A stretch of DNA of 64,000 nt from Streptomyces sp. DSM 110735 (GTDB lineage Bacteria > Actinomycetota > Actinomycetes > Streptomycetales > Streptomycetaceae): positions 62,001 through 126,000 of the forward strand of contig NZ_JACYHF010000001.1 in the NCBI RefSeq assembly GCF_016482685.1, written 5' to 3'. The position numbers were made by a program, and so were the translations under genes. Positions 7,435-16,916 of the stretch are shown one piece after another. Under the pieces are notes generated by a model. The model ran no database searches and was not told the origin of the DNA. It saw nothing but the letters and a program-made list of their open reading frames with translations. The first letter of the stretch is position 1. Each line of letters begins with the position of its first letter.

Positions 7435-9977
7435 CCCGCCTCCACAAGCGTCGGGCTCTTCTGATCGGCAATGAGCACTACGACGACGGCCGGTTCTCGC
7501 CACTCGCCTCCGTCCGGGCGGACCTGTGGGGACTTGCCCAGGTCCTGAAGCACCGCAACATCGGCAACTTCGTCTCCGTCCAGACGGAATCCGATCTCAC
7601 CGCGGACGACATGCGGGCGGTCATCGGGGAATTCCTCCAGGACCGCGACGAGGACGAACTCGCGCTCGTGTACGTCTCCGGGCATGGCGTCCGTAGGGTG
7701 CGTGACGGCGGCGAGTTCCACTTCGTCGCCAAGGACACGGACTACGACAGAGTGGCCGCGACCGGTGTCAGCGCCGGGTTCCTCAACGACTCGCTGGAAG
7801 AGTGCGTCGCACCGCAGAAGATCGTGATGATCGACTGCTGCCGCAGCGGCGGGTTCGCCATGGGGCTGCGTACGTCGGACCGACGGCTTGACAGCTCCGT
7901 GGCCAAATCCGGCGAGCAGCCCGTGCTGACCAGCAGGGGTGTGTACGTCCTGTCCTCCTCACGGGCCGGGGAGGACTCGTTCGCGGACGCAGGCGGCGGC
8001 GATGACGTGAAGCCGTCGGCGTTCACCGGTGAGGTCATCGAGGCGCTGCGCACGGGAAAGGTCAGCAAGGACGGCGGCCGTGAAGTACAGGTCAGCGACC
8101 TGTACGACTATGTGAACCGGCGTATGCGGGCCAAGGACGGCGGCCGCCAGGTGCCGGTGCAGTCCACGCTCGGCGTCGACGACCGGATCGTCATCGCGGA
8201 CAGTCCGTTCGGCCGGGCCCCCGTCCTCGAACCGCTCAGGCCGCGACCCCGCCCCGGCGCGGAGGAACCCCCACAGCCGCACGCCGCGAAGTCCGCTCCT
8301 ACGCAGCCCGCCTGGTCCGCCCTGCTGGACTACTACCGCGAGTGCGTTATGGCCGAAGGCGCCGAGACGCCGCTGATGGAGGTGGGCCATCAGAACACGT
8401 CGTACGTATGCCTGGACGGCGCGGAGAGGTTCATCTCCGGCGACGTGGACGACGACGGATGCACCGCGCTCCCCGAGGAAGCGGTCTCGCTGGTGGATTC
8501 GGCGGCCGAGGAGGACGCGGAACTCTGGGCGGGCTACCCGGCCGTGGTCCTCACCGGGCCGCGCTCCGGACCCCCTTGGCGGCACCCGAAGTTCGCGCCA
8601 CTTCTGGTGCGCCGTGTCGAGATCGTCCAGGGCGACGGTGAGGTGCGGCTGAAGCCGTACGGTCCGGTCCAGCCGCATCCTCAGCTCGCTCTCGACTGGC
8701 TCGGTGAGGAGGAGGCCACCCAGCTCATCGACACGTTCCAGCCGTCCTGGCATCGAGGACAGCACGACCGTATGGCATTGGAGGTACGCAACCTCCTCAC
8801 GCAGGAATTTGAGCTGCCGTGCGTGCAGGAGCTCCAGCCCGACCGACTCGCCGATCGCATCGACATCCGCACACCCGGCCACGGCGCCCGCAACACCGCG
8901 GTCCTCTTCTCGGCGCGACCCCAGACAGGCTTCACCAAGCGCCTGCTCAACGACTTCGCCGACATCGCCAAGCGGACCGACGAGATCGAGAAGACCGCCC
9001 TCGGGGCCCTCGCGCCCGAAGCCTCGCAGCGTGACCGAGCCCTCGGCCACACGGAACCCGATCCGGCGCGCCTCGTGACGCCGCTGCCCTGCAACGAGGC
9101 GCAGGCCGCGGTGCTCCGGTCCGCCATGACCAGCCGGCTCACCGTGGCCACCGGGCCGCCCGGCACCGGCAAGAGCCAGCTGGTCGCCAATCTCGTCGCC
9201 ACCGCGATCTCCGCCGGTCAGACGGTACTGGTGGCGTCCACCAACAACGAGGCGGTGGACGAGGTCTGGCGCCGCTGCGACACGCTGGTGCCCGGCAGCA
9301 TCGTACGGACAGGTTCGGCGCGGAAGAACGCCAAGAGCAACGCGGAGCACGAGGCCACCGCGCTGCACGCGCTGCGCACCGGCCCGGAGCCGTCGTCCAC
9401 AGTGGCCACGGCGTCCATGAAGGCCACCCTGGCCGCCGACCGTCTGACAGAAGTACGGGAGAAGCTGGCGCACGTCGCGGAGACCGAGCTGCGGCTGCGC
9501 CGGGCAGGCGAGGCCCGCGACCACCACGCGGAGCAGCTCGGGATCGCCGTCGCCGCACTCCGGGACCTCCTCGCTCGTCCGACCCGGCCCGGGGAGCTGG
9601 AGGACAGGGCACGCCGCCTCTCCCGCGCACGCTTCCTCGGGTCGTGGCGCCGGGCCCGGTTCCTGCGCCGGGCAGGTCTGGACGCGTACGACGGCGATTC
9701 CGTCGCGGGCTGCCTCGCGCTCGCCGGCTTCGCCGCGGCCGAGACGGAATGGCGTGACGGGCGCGATCACGCGGCCTCCGTGGACGACACAGCGCTCGCG
9801 CACGCTCTGCGCGACGCCGAGAACAGCGTTCAGGACGCTTCACGCGCTCTCCTCGCCACCACGGTGCAAGCCGCCGCCCGGGCCGGGCGCCGTCGCATCC
9901 TCGCACTGTCGCGACGGCCTGCTCGTAGGTGTCCTTATCGGTGTCGATCGTCAGCCTCACGCACGCCCCCTCGGTGA
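7431..9977 (+). CDS. Caspase-like protease fused to SF1 (DNA2/UPF1-like) helicase, 3' truncated
   Basis: 848-aa frame from a GTG overlapping the EACC1-like stop. Residues 1-250 form a C14 caspase-like domain: RALLIGNEHY start, catalytic His85 in SGHG and Cys137 in DCCRSG. A ~270-aa linker follows. From ~560 the start of an SF1 helicase appears: Walker A GPPGTGKSQ (~575) and motif Ia VLVASTNNEAVDEV. The DE box and later helicase motifs are missing. After about position 9905 the translation becomes arginine-rich noise and the opposite strand shows the start of another gene, so a deletion probably removed the helicase end. Proteolytic activity could remain; the coupled NTPase cannot be complete. 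Confidence 0.75.
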   Translation: MTRLHKRRALLIGNEHYDDGRFSPLASVRADLWGLAQVLKHRNIGNFVSVQTESDLTADDMRAVIGEFLQDRDEDELALVYVSGHGVRRVRDGGEFHFVAKDTDYDRVAATGVSAGFLNDSLEECVAPQKIVMIDCCRSGGFAMGLRTSDRRLDSSVAKSGEQPVLTSRGVYVLSSSRAGEDSFADAGGGDDVKPSAFTGEVIEALRTGKVSKDGGREVQVSDLYDYVNRRMRAKDGGRQVPVQSTLGVDDRIVIADSPFGRAPVLEPLRPRPRPGAEEPPQPHAAKSAPTQPAWSALLDYYRECVMAEGAETPLMEVGHQNTSYVCLDGAERFISGDVDDDGCTALPEEAVSLVDSAAEEDAELWAGYPAVVLTGPRSGPPWRHPKFAPLLVRRVEIVQGDGEVRLKPYGPVQPHPQLALDWLGEEEATQLIDTFQPSWHRGQHDRMALEVRNLLTQEFELPCVQELQPDRLADRIDIRTPGHGARNTAVLFSARPQTGFTKRLLNDFADIAKRTDEIEKTALGALAPEASQRDRALGHTEPDPARLVTPLPCNEAQAAVLRSAMTSRLTVATGPPGTGKSQLVANLVATAISAGQTVLVASTNNEAVDEVWRRCDTLVPGSIVRTGSARKNAKSNAEHEATALHALRTGPEPSSTVATASMKATLAADRLTEVREKLAHVAETELRLRRAGEARDHHAEQLGIAVAALRDLLARPTRPGELEDRARRLSRARFLGSWRRARFLRRAGLDAYDGDSVAGCLALAGFAAAETEWRDGRDHAASVDDTALAHALRDAENSVQDASRALLATTVQAAARAGRRRILALSRRPARRCPYRCRSSASRTPPR
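9905..9960 (-). pseudogene. 5' remnant of an unidentified gene at a deletion junction
   Basis: On the minus strand a GTG at 9960 (or ATG 9990) begins VRLTIDTDKDTYEQAVATVR and then degenerates to arginine/proline-rich sequence at about the point where the plus-strand helicase homology stops. The N-terminus reads like a real protein start, but the body is missing. I do not know the family. The simplest reading is a deletion joining the 3'-truncated caspase-helicase gene to the 5' end of a convergent gene. Confidence 0.35.
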
Positions 9978-10108
9978 TTCCCGACGGGGTCATCCTCGCG
10001 CACGGCCGCCCGGGATGTCCGGCGGTCAGGGCGCGTTGCCCCGCTTCCGGCGACCGCTCCGGACCGGTGCGGGGCGGCCGCCGTCTCTTGTTCCGTAGTC
10101 GGTGACGG

Positions 10109-10348
10109 TCAGTCGCTGGTCTCCGGCGGATAGCCGTCATCGAGGACGATGCGGATGGTCTGGCCTTGCCCGGCGGGATTGGTGAGTTCGGCCGCGATGC
10201 GGTTGTACGTCATCGTGGCCAGGGCCCATTCGCTCTGCAGCGGAGCCGCGGTGGAGCGGGTGTTCCACAGCTCGATCAGCAGCAGCCGATACCGATCTCG
10301 CGCGGCATCCGACGTACCTGTGCACGAATCACGATGAAACTTCCTCAC
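10109..10348 (-). CDS. Small hypothetical protein
   Basis: 79 aa. The ATG at 10348 lies inside the 3' end of the pyruvate-kinase-like gene (20-base overlap), so translation is probably coupled. The translation has a helical stretch (RYRLLLIELWNTR), a second (WALATMTYNRIAAEL) and ends IRIVLDDGYPP. No motif is recognised. Its coupling to the kinase-like gene makes a role in the same pathway possible. A chance frame cannot be excluded at this GC content. Confidence 0.45.
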   Translation of the reverse strand: MRKFHRDSCTGTSDAARDRYRLLLIELWNTRSTAAPLQSEWALATMTYNRIAAELTNPAGQGQTIRIVLDDGYPPETSD

Positions 10349-11351
10349 TGCCGCCGTAGCGGCGAATGAGGTCTGCCATCAAGCCTGCCGCACGGAGCGG
10401 ATCGCTGCCGAAGGTGGTCTCAGTCGTGAGCAGAACCCCGTCGACGCCCGCCTCCAGAACGCCGCTCAGGTAGGCGAGTTCAGAACGAAGCGGCAGCCAC
10501 GAGTGCTCCAAACCTGACAGCAGCTGGGTGCCCACTACAACCGGCTTGGACAACCGTCTGCATTCCTGCACGGCGGTGGTGCACAGAGCATGGAAATCGA
10601 ACACGCCGCTGTCCATGAGCAGGTCACCGCGACCCACCAGCACGCTGTCCGCCGCCTGTGCGATCTCCGCGACGTTGGCGACGCCTGCCCTGGTCTCTAT
10701 CTTGGCGACGACGGCGTTGGCGCTCCGCTCGCCCCACCGCGCCCGGACCGGATCCAGCACGGCCGCATCCTCGGCGAACGAGACGATCGCCCCCGTGAAG
10801 GCCGACGCACTCAGCTTCTCGAGCAGGGCAAGGTCCGCCTCGGGGGCCGGTGGCCGGAGGCGTCGTGACTTTCCCATCACCCAGACACCCTTGCGCGGGC
10901 CTAGTACGCCGCCGTCAATCGACTCGGCCACACAGTGGGTCCCGGATGCCGACACCACGCGAGCCGCGAGCTCACCGTCACCGATGAGCAGGATGTCGCC
11001 GGGAGCAATGTCGGCGCCCAGCTCCGGATCGGAGAGACCGAGCTCGGGCATGTCCGGGCTGTAGCGGGTGTGCTGCTGTGCGTACGAGATCCTGATTCGC
11101 GGCGTGACACCCAGGTCGAGCGAGTCCGCGTTCGTGAAGCGGACCTTGGAGCCGGGCAGGTCCAGAAGCAGCTCGACGGGCCGGCCGACAGCGCGGCCCG
11201 CCGCGCGGGCGTCCGCTGCCTGGGCCGCGAGCTCGACCACGCCGAACTTGGAGGCAGAGAACCGGAACCCGCTGACACCGAGGCGAATCAGGGCAGCCAT
11301 GGTCTCAGGTGCGCGGGTCGCGGGACCGATGGTCGCAAGCATGGTCGTCAT
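10329..11351 (-). CDS. Pyruvate-kinase-like protein (A+B domains only), copy 1
   Basis: 340 aa against 470-500 for pyruvate kinase; the allosteric C domain is absent. It opens with LATIGPAT and keeps the barrel signatures AKIE (K217, E219) and GRGDL (D243). The 26-residue spacing K217-D243 equals K270-D296 of muscle pyruvate kinase. GTQLL replaces the usual ATQML. The potassium-site segments are altered: FRFSASK for ARLNFSHG and LDLPGSK for LDTKGPE. So the Mg-phosphoryl-transfer core looks intact while substrate and monovalent ion use may differ. A paralogue lies at 26322-27380. Central metabolism is unlikely for two shortened copies in one biosynthetic region; phosphoryl transfer to a pathway intermediate is my inference. 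Confidence 0.8.
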   Translation of the reverse strand: MTTMLATIGPATRAPETMAALIRLGVSGFRFSASKFGVVELAAQAADARAAGRAVGRPVELLLDLPGSKVRFTNADSLDLGVTPRIRISYAQQHTRYSPDMPELGLSDPELGADIAPGDILLIGDGELAARVVSASGTHCVAESIDGGVLGPRKGVWVMGKSRRLRPPAPEADLALLEKLSASAFTGAIVSFAEDAAVLDPVRARWGERSANAVVAKIETRAGVANVAEIAQAADSVLVGRGDLLMDSGVFDFHALCTTAVQECRRLSKPVVVGTQLLSGLEHSWLPLRSELAYLSGVLEAGVDGVLLTTETTFGSDPLRAAGLMADLIRRYGGSEEVSS

Positions 11352-11865
11352 CGGGGCGCAGTCACCCTGGCAAAGTCCTCGACAGTGCTGACCTTGTGTC
11401 CATCGGTGCTCATATTTCCCCTGCCCCGCAACCGCCGAATCCCGGACTGATCCTCATAGAGGTGCGAGCGGCTGGGCAATGCGTCGATACGCATCGTTCT
11501 CGATAACCCGCATCAACGCGTTCGATGGCGACCGAGCGGAATGGCGCTCCACGAGACGAACCGCGTGGTCGACATCACCTGGGACCGCAGCTCCGGCGGA
11601 CCTTCGTCTGCCGGTGGGCGCGGGTCAAAATGCTGCCGATCACAGGATGGCGTACGACGAAGGTACAGCCCGCCTTGATCGGTCGGCTCGGCTTGGTGTG
11701 GGAGCCGACACCGGATCGCCGGCGGCGTCGAGAAGCAGTCGACACACCGGTGGTAGCCGATGCTGTTGGAGATCTCCCGCGCGCGGCGCATGCACTGGAG
11801 CGTCTCGTCCGGCTCGTGCAGCACGATCGCCTCGTGGTGCACGCCGTCTGGTGTGGGGCAAAGGC
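11352..11865. other. 514-bp interval between SARP and pyruvate-kinase-like genes, with decayed SARP tail
   Basis: No intact gene. From about 11893 down to about 11740 on the minus strand, in the frame after a one-base shift, the translation continues the SARP repeat region (HHEAIVLHEPDE, then RAREISNSIGYHR, TPR-like). It then loses coherence. The part next to 11351 should hold the promoter of the pyruvate-kinase-like gene; I see no convincing -10/-35 pair. Confidence 0.45.
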
Positions 11866-14334
11866 TCAGTGCGTCGCCGAACCAGCACGGGGGGCGTCGT
11901 GGTCGCCGACGGCGGGGTGGATCGCGCCGATCGCGCTCATCAGCTGCGCCTCGGTGTGCCGGTCACCTGAGGCGCTCACGAGCTCCAGCGCGCGCGTGGT
12001 GTGGCCGAGCGCGGACTCGTGCCCGTCGACGACCCGGTAGATGGTGCCGAGCCCAGCGGTCGCGAGCCCCTCGCCGAGCTTGTCACCCAGCTGCCGGAAA
12101 AGCTCGATCGACCGCCGCAGGTTTGCCGTCGCCCCGGCGAAGTCGTCACGGTGGATCTGCGCCTGCGCGAGGCCGCGCAGCAGCACCGCCTCGCCGAGCG
12201 GATCGCCCGCACGCCGGACCGCGCCGAGTGCCATCTGGTGCCCACGCTGCCAGTCCTCGTACCGGCTGTGGTGATCGTCGTAGGTCACCGCGACGGTTGC
12301 GAGCTCCCAGGCCAACTCTGCCAGCTCCCAATCCGCGGCCAGCCGCACCGCATCGAGCAGCGCGGCCCGCTCGGTGCTGAACCAGCTCACGGGGTCGGCG
12401 ACCGCCCGCCGTTTGACGTCGTCGGAGACCGTGCGACGGGGTGCCGATCCTGGCGGCGGACGGAACAGGCTCGGTGGTAACGCGTCCGCGGCGTGCGTGG
12501 CGAGGTCCAGCCAGGCGGTGAGCAGGCGGGCGACCGCGGCGCGACGCTCGGCGCGCGGGATCTCTTCGGCGCCCTCGGCCGCGTACGCGCGGAGCAGGCC
12601 GTGCAGCCGGTAGCGGGGCTGGCCGATGGCATCGGTCGTGGTGAGCCGCACCAAGTTCACGTCGACCAGGGTGTCGAGGACGTCGTCGGCGTCGGCGCGG
12701 TCGAGCAGGGGGCCGACCACCCAGCCCGGTACGGTCTGCCGACCGAGAATGCCGAGCAGCCGCAGCGCGGTAATGGCATCGTCCGGCAGCCGGCGCACCG
12801 ACAGGTCGAAGCTCGCGCCCACGCCGAGGTCGCCGAGCCGCAGCTCGGACAGCCTGCGCGACTCGTCCTCCAGCCGCTCCCGCAGCACCCGCAGCGACCA
12901 CGCCGGCCGGCTGAGAAGCTTGCCCGCGGCGATCCGGATGGCGAGCGGCAGGTGCCCGCACGCTCGCAGGATCGCCGCGGCGTGCTCGGGTTCGCGGTCG
13001 GTGCGGTCCGCGCCCACGATGCGGGTGAAAAGATCGTGCGCCTCCACGTCGCCGAGCACGTCCAACGCGACGTGCCGGGCGCCGGGCAGGTCGGCGAGCA
13101 CAGCGCGGCTGGTCATGATCACGGCGCAGTTCCCGTTCGGAGGTTGCAGCCAGTGGGCCTGGTCCGTGTGTCCGGCGTCGTCGAGGACGAGCAGCATCCG
13201 GCGATCGGTGAGCAGCGACCGGTAGAGCGCGGCCCGCGCGTGCAGGCCATCCGGCACGGCGGCCCCGGTGACGCCGAGGGCGTGCAGTACCTCGGCCAGC
13301 AGCACCGCCGGATCCCGTGGGGCGGGCGACGTGCCGGCGAGGTCGAGGTAGAGCTGGCCGTCCGGGAACCCCGGCGTCGCGCGGCGCGCGGCGTGCAGAG
13401 CAAGGGCCGACTTGCCGACGCCGGGGCCGCCGGAGATCACCGCGACCGGCGGCGGCGCCTCGGGAGACCTGTCGGCCAGCAACTCATCCAGCGCATCGAG
13501 CGGGACGCGGCGGCCGGTGAAGTCGGGTACGTCGGCCGGCAGCTGATAGACCTGCGCCACCGCGATGGCGCGTGGCCCGGCCTCGACCTCGTCTGCCAGC
13601 ACCTGCTGCTGCAGCTCTCGCAGCGCCGTGCCCGGCTCGACACCGAGCTGGTCAACCAGGATCATGCGCACCCGCTGGAACGCGTGAAGCGCCTCAGCCT
13701 GCCGTCCGGTGCGGGACAGCGCGAGCATGAGCCGGTGCCAGACCTGCTCGCGCAGCGGGTGCTCCTCGACAAGATGCTGCAGTTCGCTGATCAGCATGGT
13801 GTGCCGGCCGCATTCGAGGTCGGCGTCGATGCGGGTGTCTAGCGCGGTCAGCCGTTGCTCGGTGAGCCGAGCCGCCTCTGCCGCGATCGTCGCCGACTCC
13901 GACACGTCGGCGAACGCGGGTCCCCGCCACAGTGCGAGCGCGTCGCCGAGCAACTCGGCCGCGAGGTCAGGCCGACCGGAACTGTACCTGCGGTGGCCTT
14001 CGCCGACGAGGAACCCAAACCGCTGGGCGTCGGTGTCCGGGGCATCGGGATCCTCGCCGAGCAGAAGCCGGTAGCCGGGCGCCGCGGTGACCAGCAGCCT
14101 GCCGTCAGGGTCGCCCAGGAGCCGGCGTAGCCGCAGCACATAGCCGTACACCTGGGTCGTGGCGGTCTTTGGCGGCGTCTCACCCCACAGCTCAAGGACG
14201 AGCTGCTCGATCGACACCACCTGGCGCGGACGGACGAGCAGGGTAGCGAGCAGCGACCGCAGCTTCGGGGTCCCGACGTCGGTCCAGCGGGAGCCGTCGT
14301 ACACCTCCAACGGCCCAAGGAGCCGGATCCTCAC
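11866..14334 (-). CDS. SARP-family transcriptional regulator with NB-ARC domain (AfsR-like), frameshifted C-terminus
   Basis: 822 aa from GTG 14334, chosen because VRIRLLGPLEV is the canonical SARP start and GGGGAGGGGG precedes it. The order is an OmpR-type DNA-binding domain (LRSLLATLLVRPRQVVS, VYGYVLRLRRLLGD), a BTAD helical domain to about 250, and NB-ARC with Walker A GGPGVGKSAL. Then comes the MTSRA motif, and a TPR-like C-terminus. SARPs activate biosynthetic clusters, so this is the likely pathway activator. The frame ends early at GDHDAP; adding one base to the six-G run at 11889-11894 restores a further TPR-like stretch. The gene is divergent from nucleotidyltransferase copy 1. Confidence 0.85.
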   Translation of the reverse strand: MRIRLLGPLEVYDGSRWTDVGTPKLRSLLATLLVRPRQVVSIEQLVLELWGETPPKTATTQVYGYVLRLRRLLGDPDGRLLVTAAPGYRLLLGEDPDAPDTDAQRFGFLVGEGHRRYSSGRPDLAAELLGDALALWRGPAFADVSESATIAAEAARLTEQRLTALDTRIDADLECGRHTMLISELQHLVEEHPLREQVWHRLMLALSRTGRQAEALHAFQRVRMILVDQLGVEPGTALRELQQQVLADEVEAGPRAIAVAQVYQLPADVPDFTGRRVPLDALDELLADRSPEAPPPVAVISGGPGVGKSALALHAARRATPGFPDGQLYLDLAGTSPAPRDPAVLLAEVLHALGVTGAAVPDGLHARAALYRSLLTDRRMLLVLDDAGHTDQAHWLQPPNGNCAVIMTSRAVLADLPGARHVALDVLGDVEAHDLFTRIVGADRTDREPEHAAAILRACGHLPLAIRIAAGKLLSRPAWSLRVLRERLEDESRRLSELRLGDLGVGASFDLSVRRLPDDAITALRLLGILGRQTVPGWVVGPLLDRADADDVLDTLVDVNLVRLTTTDAIGQPRYRLHGLLRAYAAEGAEEIPRAERRAAVARLLTAWLDLATHAADALPPSLFRPPPGSAPRRTVSDDVKRRAVADPVSWFSTERAALLDAVRLAADWELAELAWELATVAVTYDDHHSRYEDWQRGHQMALGAVRRAGDPLGEAVLLRGLAQAQIHRDDFAGATANLRRSIELFRQLGDKLGEGLATAGLGTIYRVVDGHESALGHTTRALELVSASGDRHTEAQLMSAIGAIHPAVGDHDAPRAGSATH

Positions 14335-14970
14335 GCGCGGCGCCCCCTCCCCGTTCGAGCCGTGCTTATTGATCACTGTACTACCGGGCCGCTTAGCACC
14401 ACGGCCGCAGTTGGCGTGACCGGTCGTCGGGTTGTTCGCTGAGCCACGCCTCCACGAAGGGGCGGGCGTTGATCGACCGGGAGCCGTACCTTCCCACCTC
14501 CTGGATCGAGGAGTATTTCCAGGCCGCTGAGAACAAAGCCGACCACATACGGCCGCCCACCAGGCCATACCACCGTAACCAGCGGACGGCGGATCTCCCA
14601 CTCCTGAACGGAATGGGTAGATTCACGGAATCCTGGCAACGAAAGACAGTTGCATCACCGGATATCCACGTACCAGTCCGTGTTCCGAATCGCGTGGCGG
14701 CAGGCCACCCACTCCTGAGTGAGCCGTTTGTGCTCCGTGAGAAGACTGACGGTGTCCGCTCGGTGAGGCAGTGGGAAACCGGCTCGCCCGTTGGGCTCGC
14801 GCCGCCCTGGCGGCGAGGGCGGTGTCGAACTCGCGGACACAGTCCTCGCGGCTCCCGGCGACGCCTGCCGTGGAAAGCTCCGACCGGAGCGGGCGCCTGG
14901 GTACCATCACCGCAATCCGCCGCGCCAGGCGCCGCGAAGGGACACGTACACCAACCGGAGAGGCCAAGAG
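14335..14970. other. 636-bp divergent intergenic region (SARP / nucleotidyltransferase)
   Basis: It holds the two divergent promoters of the SARP and nucleotidyltransferase genes, though no box is certain. Minus-strand frames give short protein-like pieces (for example RSINARPFVEAWLSEQ near 14450 and LLTEHKRLTQEWVACRH near 14710) that shift frame and lack starts. They look like remnants of lost genes; I cannot name them. Confidence 0.4.
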
Positions 14971-15756
14971 ATGTCCCAGGTCACCACTGAAGAATTGCTC
15001 GAGCCGCTGCGCCAAAAGGAATTGATACCCGCGGACTGTCTCGCGGCATTCGTCGTCGGATCAACCGCCCGGGGATGGAACAACGCACGCAGTGACCACG
15101 ACGTGTACGTCGTCACCATGCGTGAATGGGATACATCCACCAGTAGCCCGATCCCGATGCCCCTCAACCCGCCCCGCGTGCAAAGCGAGACGTTTTACGA
15201 AGACGGTCGGCGCTGGGAAGTCACGTACTGGCTCGACAGCCAGATCGACCAACTGCTCTCCAAGGTCTCTTGGGAGAAATACGAGCGCGGTCTGGCCGGA
15301 GAGGCGCTGACGCCACGCGAGGAAGTCTCGCTCGGGCGCATAGCCAACTGCTTGACGCTGCTGGGCGAGGACTGGGTGGAGGACAGTCGCAAGCGCCTGA
15401 CGGACTCCGCCTTCAAGTCATTCCTTGTCGTGCGATCGCTGAGTCTCGCGGACGACGCGGTCGAGGACGCGCTGGGCCAGATGGAGGCCGGAAATCTGGA
15501 GAGCGCGACCATCTCGGCACGACGGGCCTTCGGTTATGCGGTGGACGCGTTGCTCGAGAGTCACGGCGAGTTCGGCAGCCACATGCCCAAGTGGCGGCCC
15601 AACCGTCTCCGTGTCGTGGCGCCCTCGTTCATCACCTTCGAGCGGTACTGGGAGCTGGAGACCATGCGGAGTTACGACGCCACTGACCCGGGCCCGTGGA
15701 TCAGGGAAGTCCTCGCCCTCTGCCAGGACATCTCCATGCGAGTGGAGACCCCGTGA
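14971..15756 (+). CDS. Nucleotidyltransferase-fold protein, copy 1
   Basis: 261 aa; ATG preceded by GGAGAGG. The pol-beta-type motif is clear: FVVGSTARGW then RSDHDVYVV, giving GS and the DxD pair D42/D44. Conserved patches shared with copy 2 include PLNPPRV, WEVTYWLDSQID and SHMPKWRPNR. The C-terminal half is helical, like the kanamycin nucleotidyltransferase partner domain. It should transfer an NMP group to a small molecule or peptide; the acceptor is unknown. It overlaps a PqqD remnant (GTGA) and is followed by an ArsR-type regulator, mirroring the arrangement around copy 2 at 24096-24914. Confidence 0.8.
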   Translation: MSQVTTEELLEPLRQKELIPADCLAAFVVGSTARGWNNARSDHDVYVVTMREWDTSTSSPIPMPLNPPRVQSETFYEDGRRWEVTYWLDSQIDQLLSKVSWEKYERGLAGEALTPREEVSLGRIANCLTLLGEDWVEDSRKRLTDSAFKSFLVVRSLSLADDAVEDALGQMEAGNLESATISARRAFGYAVDALLESHGEFGSHMPKWRPNRLRVVAPSFITFERYWELETMRSYDATDPGPWIREVLALCQDISMRVETP

Positions 15757-15815
15757 GTGACGCCCCGACCGAGTTCTTGGCCGACCTGACCACGAAGACG
15801 GCCGTCGAGTGGTAG
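15753..15815 (+). pseudogene. Internally deleted PqqD-like remnant
   Basis: A 20-codon frame starts at GTG 15753 overlapping the nucleotidyltransferase stop and ends at TAG 15813. Its end, EFLADLTTKTAVEW, aligns with EFLDDLVGRGVVEW near the C-terminus of the intact PqqD-like gene at 23812-24099, and its position (after the nucleotidyltransferase, before the ArsR-type gene) is the same. The N-terminal ~70 codons are gone. I read it as a decayed copy, not a functional peptide. Confidence 0.6.
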
Positions 15816-15840
15816 CCGTGGTGGTGGCAGGGACCCGCCG

Positions 15841-16761
15841 GTGATCCGCCTTCAGATCGATGACCAGAGCCTTCGCTCGGTCCGGCTGGCGTACAGCCCG
15901 CTGTGGGAAGCGCTGGGGAGCCTCGCACTGCTCGCCAGGTACCGGGGCGAGGTCCCTTCGCCGTATACGCAATGGGCGCGCAGCGTGCGACAGGGCATGC
16001 CGCCGGAGCTGACCTCCGGCCTGGTCGACCTGATGCGCGAGTCCGACCCGGGGCGTTTCCCACAAACATTCATTCATGCGCCCGACCTGCTCGGCGGCAC
16101 CATTTCCGAAGAGTTGGCATACGCGGTCGGGGCAAGTTCAGTGGGGCCCCGAGGCGAGCGATTGGCGGAGTTGCTGCAACAGTATTGGAACTGGGCGATC
16201 GCGCCCTACTGGACGTCCATCCGCTCGGTACTGGAGGAAGAGGTCCTGTTCCGCGGCCGGACCCTTGCGGTGGCAGGCCCCGAGGCCATGCTCGGCGAAC
16301 TCGTCGGTCGTGTGGACTGGTCCAGGCCGTATCTGACGGCGCCCTACCACCAGGACGTGAGCTGGGACGTGCTCCAGTCCCCACTCATGCTGGTGCCCAT
16401 GGTGTTCGCTGGCGGCCTGCGCATCATCACGGGACCACAGAACGGGACTGTCGCACTGTCCTACCAGGCCCGGGCGACGGGGTTCCTCCATGCGCTTCCC
16501 GCAAGGAAGCCCGGCACGCTGAAGCGGGACAGGCTGGCACTGCTGCTCGGCAAAGGGCGGGCGCAAGTCCTGCGCTCGCTTGAGGTGCCGAAGACCACCA
16601 CCATGGTTGCCGCGACCCTGGGTATGGCGAAGAGCACCGTGTCCCAGCATCTGTCGGTGCTGACCCAGGCAGGGCTTGTGTGGCGTCAACGGGTGGGCGG
16701 ACAGGTCTTCTACCAGATCGACCGGGACGGGTTCGTCGTTCTCGAGCACCTTGGGTCCTGA
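15841..16761 (+). CDS. ArsR-type winged-helix transcriptional regulator
   Basis: 306 aa from GTG 15841. The last ~90 residues are a winged helix: TTTMVAATLGMAKSTVSQHL as recognition helix and VWRQRVGGQVFYQID as the wing. The N-terminal ~200 residues resemble the long sensor domain (DUF5937-type) of actinobacterial ArsR-like proteins. No metal-binding cysteine pair is visible, so a small-molecule ligand is more likely. It lies just upstream of the palindrome and peptide gene at 16917-17034, which makes that palindrome a natural operator candidate. A nonsense-mutated paralogue sits at 23672-23815. Confidence 0.8.
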   Translation: MIRLQIDDQSLRSVRLAYSPLWEALGSLALLARYRGEVPSPYTQWARSVRQGMPPELTSGLVDLMRESDPGRFPQTFIHAPDLLGGTISEELAYAVGASSVGPRGERLAELLQQYWNWAIAPYWTSIRSVLEEEVLFRGRTLAVAGPEAMLGELVGRVDWSRPYLTAPYHQDVSWDVLQSPLMLVPMVFAGGLRIITGPQNGTVALSYQARATGFLHALPARKPGTLKRDRLALLLGKGRAQVLRSLEVPKTTTMVAATLGMAKSTVSQHLSVLTQAGLVWRQRVGGQVFYQIDRDGFVVLEHLGS

Positions 16762-16916
16762 GTATCCCGTGCAGGACGGGTCTGGTAAAACCCGGCAAAG
16801 CGACTCAATCGGAGAGGTTCGGCGGTGGACGAATGCCTGGCCATCGCCGAGCCGCTGCTTCTAGCCTCACTCGTGAACGGCCTGCGGCGGGCATCCCCGT
16901 GGCGGGCCGGCCATTC

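Noticed and set aside
7959..9803. 614-aa minus-strand frame
   Set aside because: Long only because of high GC; composition is unlike a protein and the plus strand shows clear caspase and P-loop motifs.
9139..10140. 333-aa minus-strand frame over the helicase part
   Set aside because: Arginine/proline-rich antisense shadow of the caspase-helicase gene; only the short start near 9960 looks like real coding sequence.
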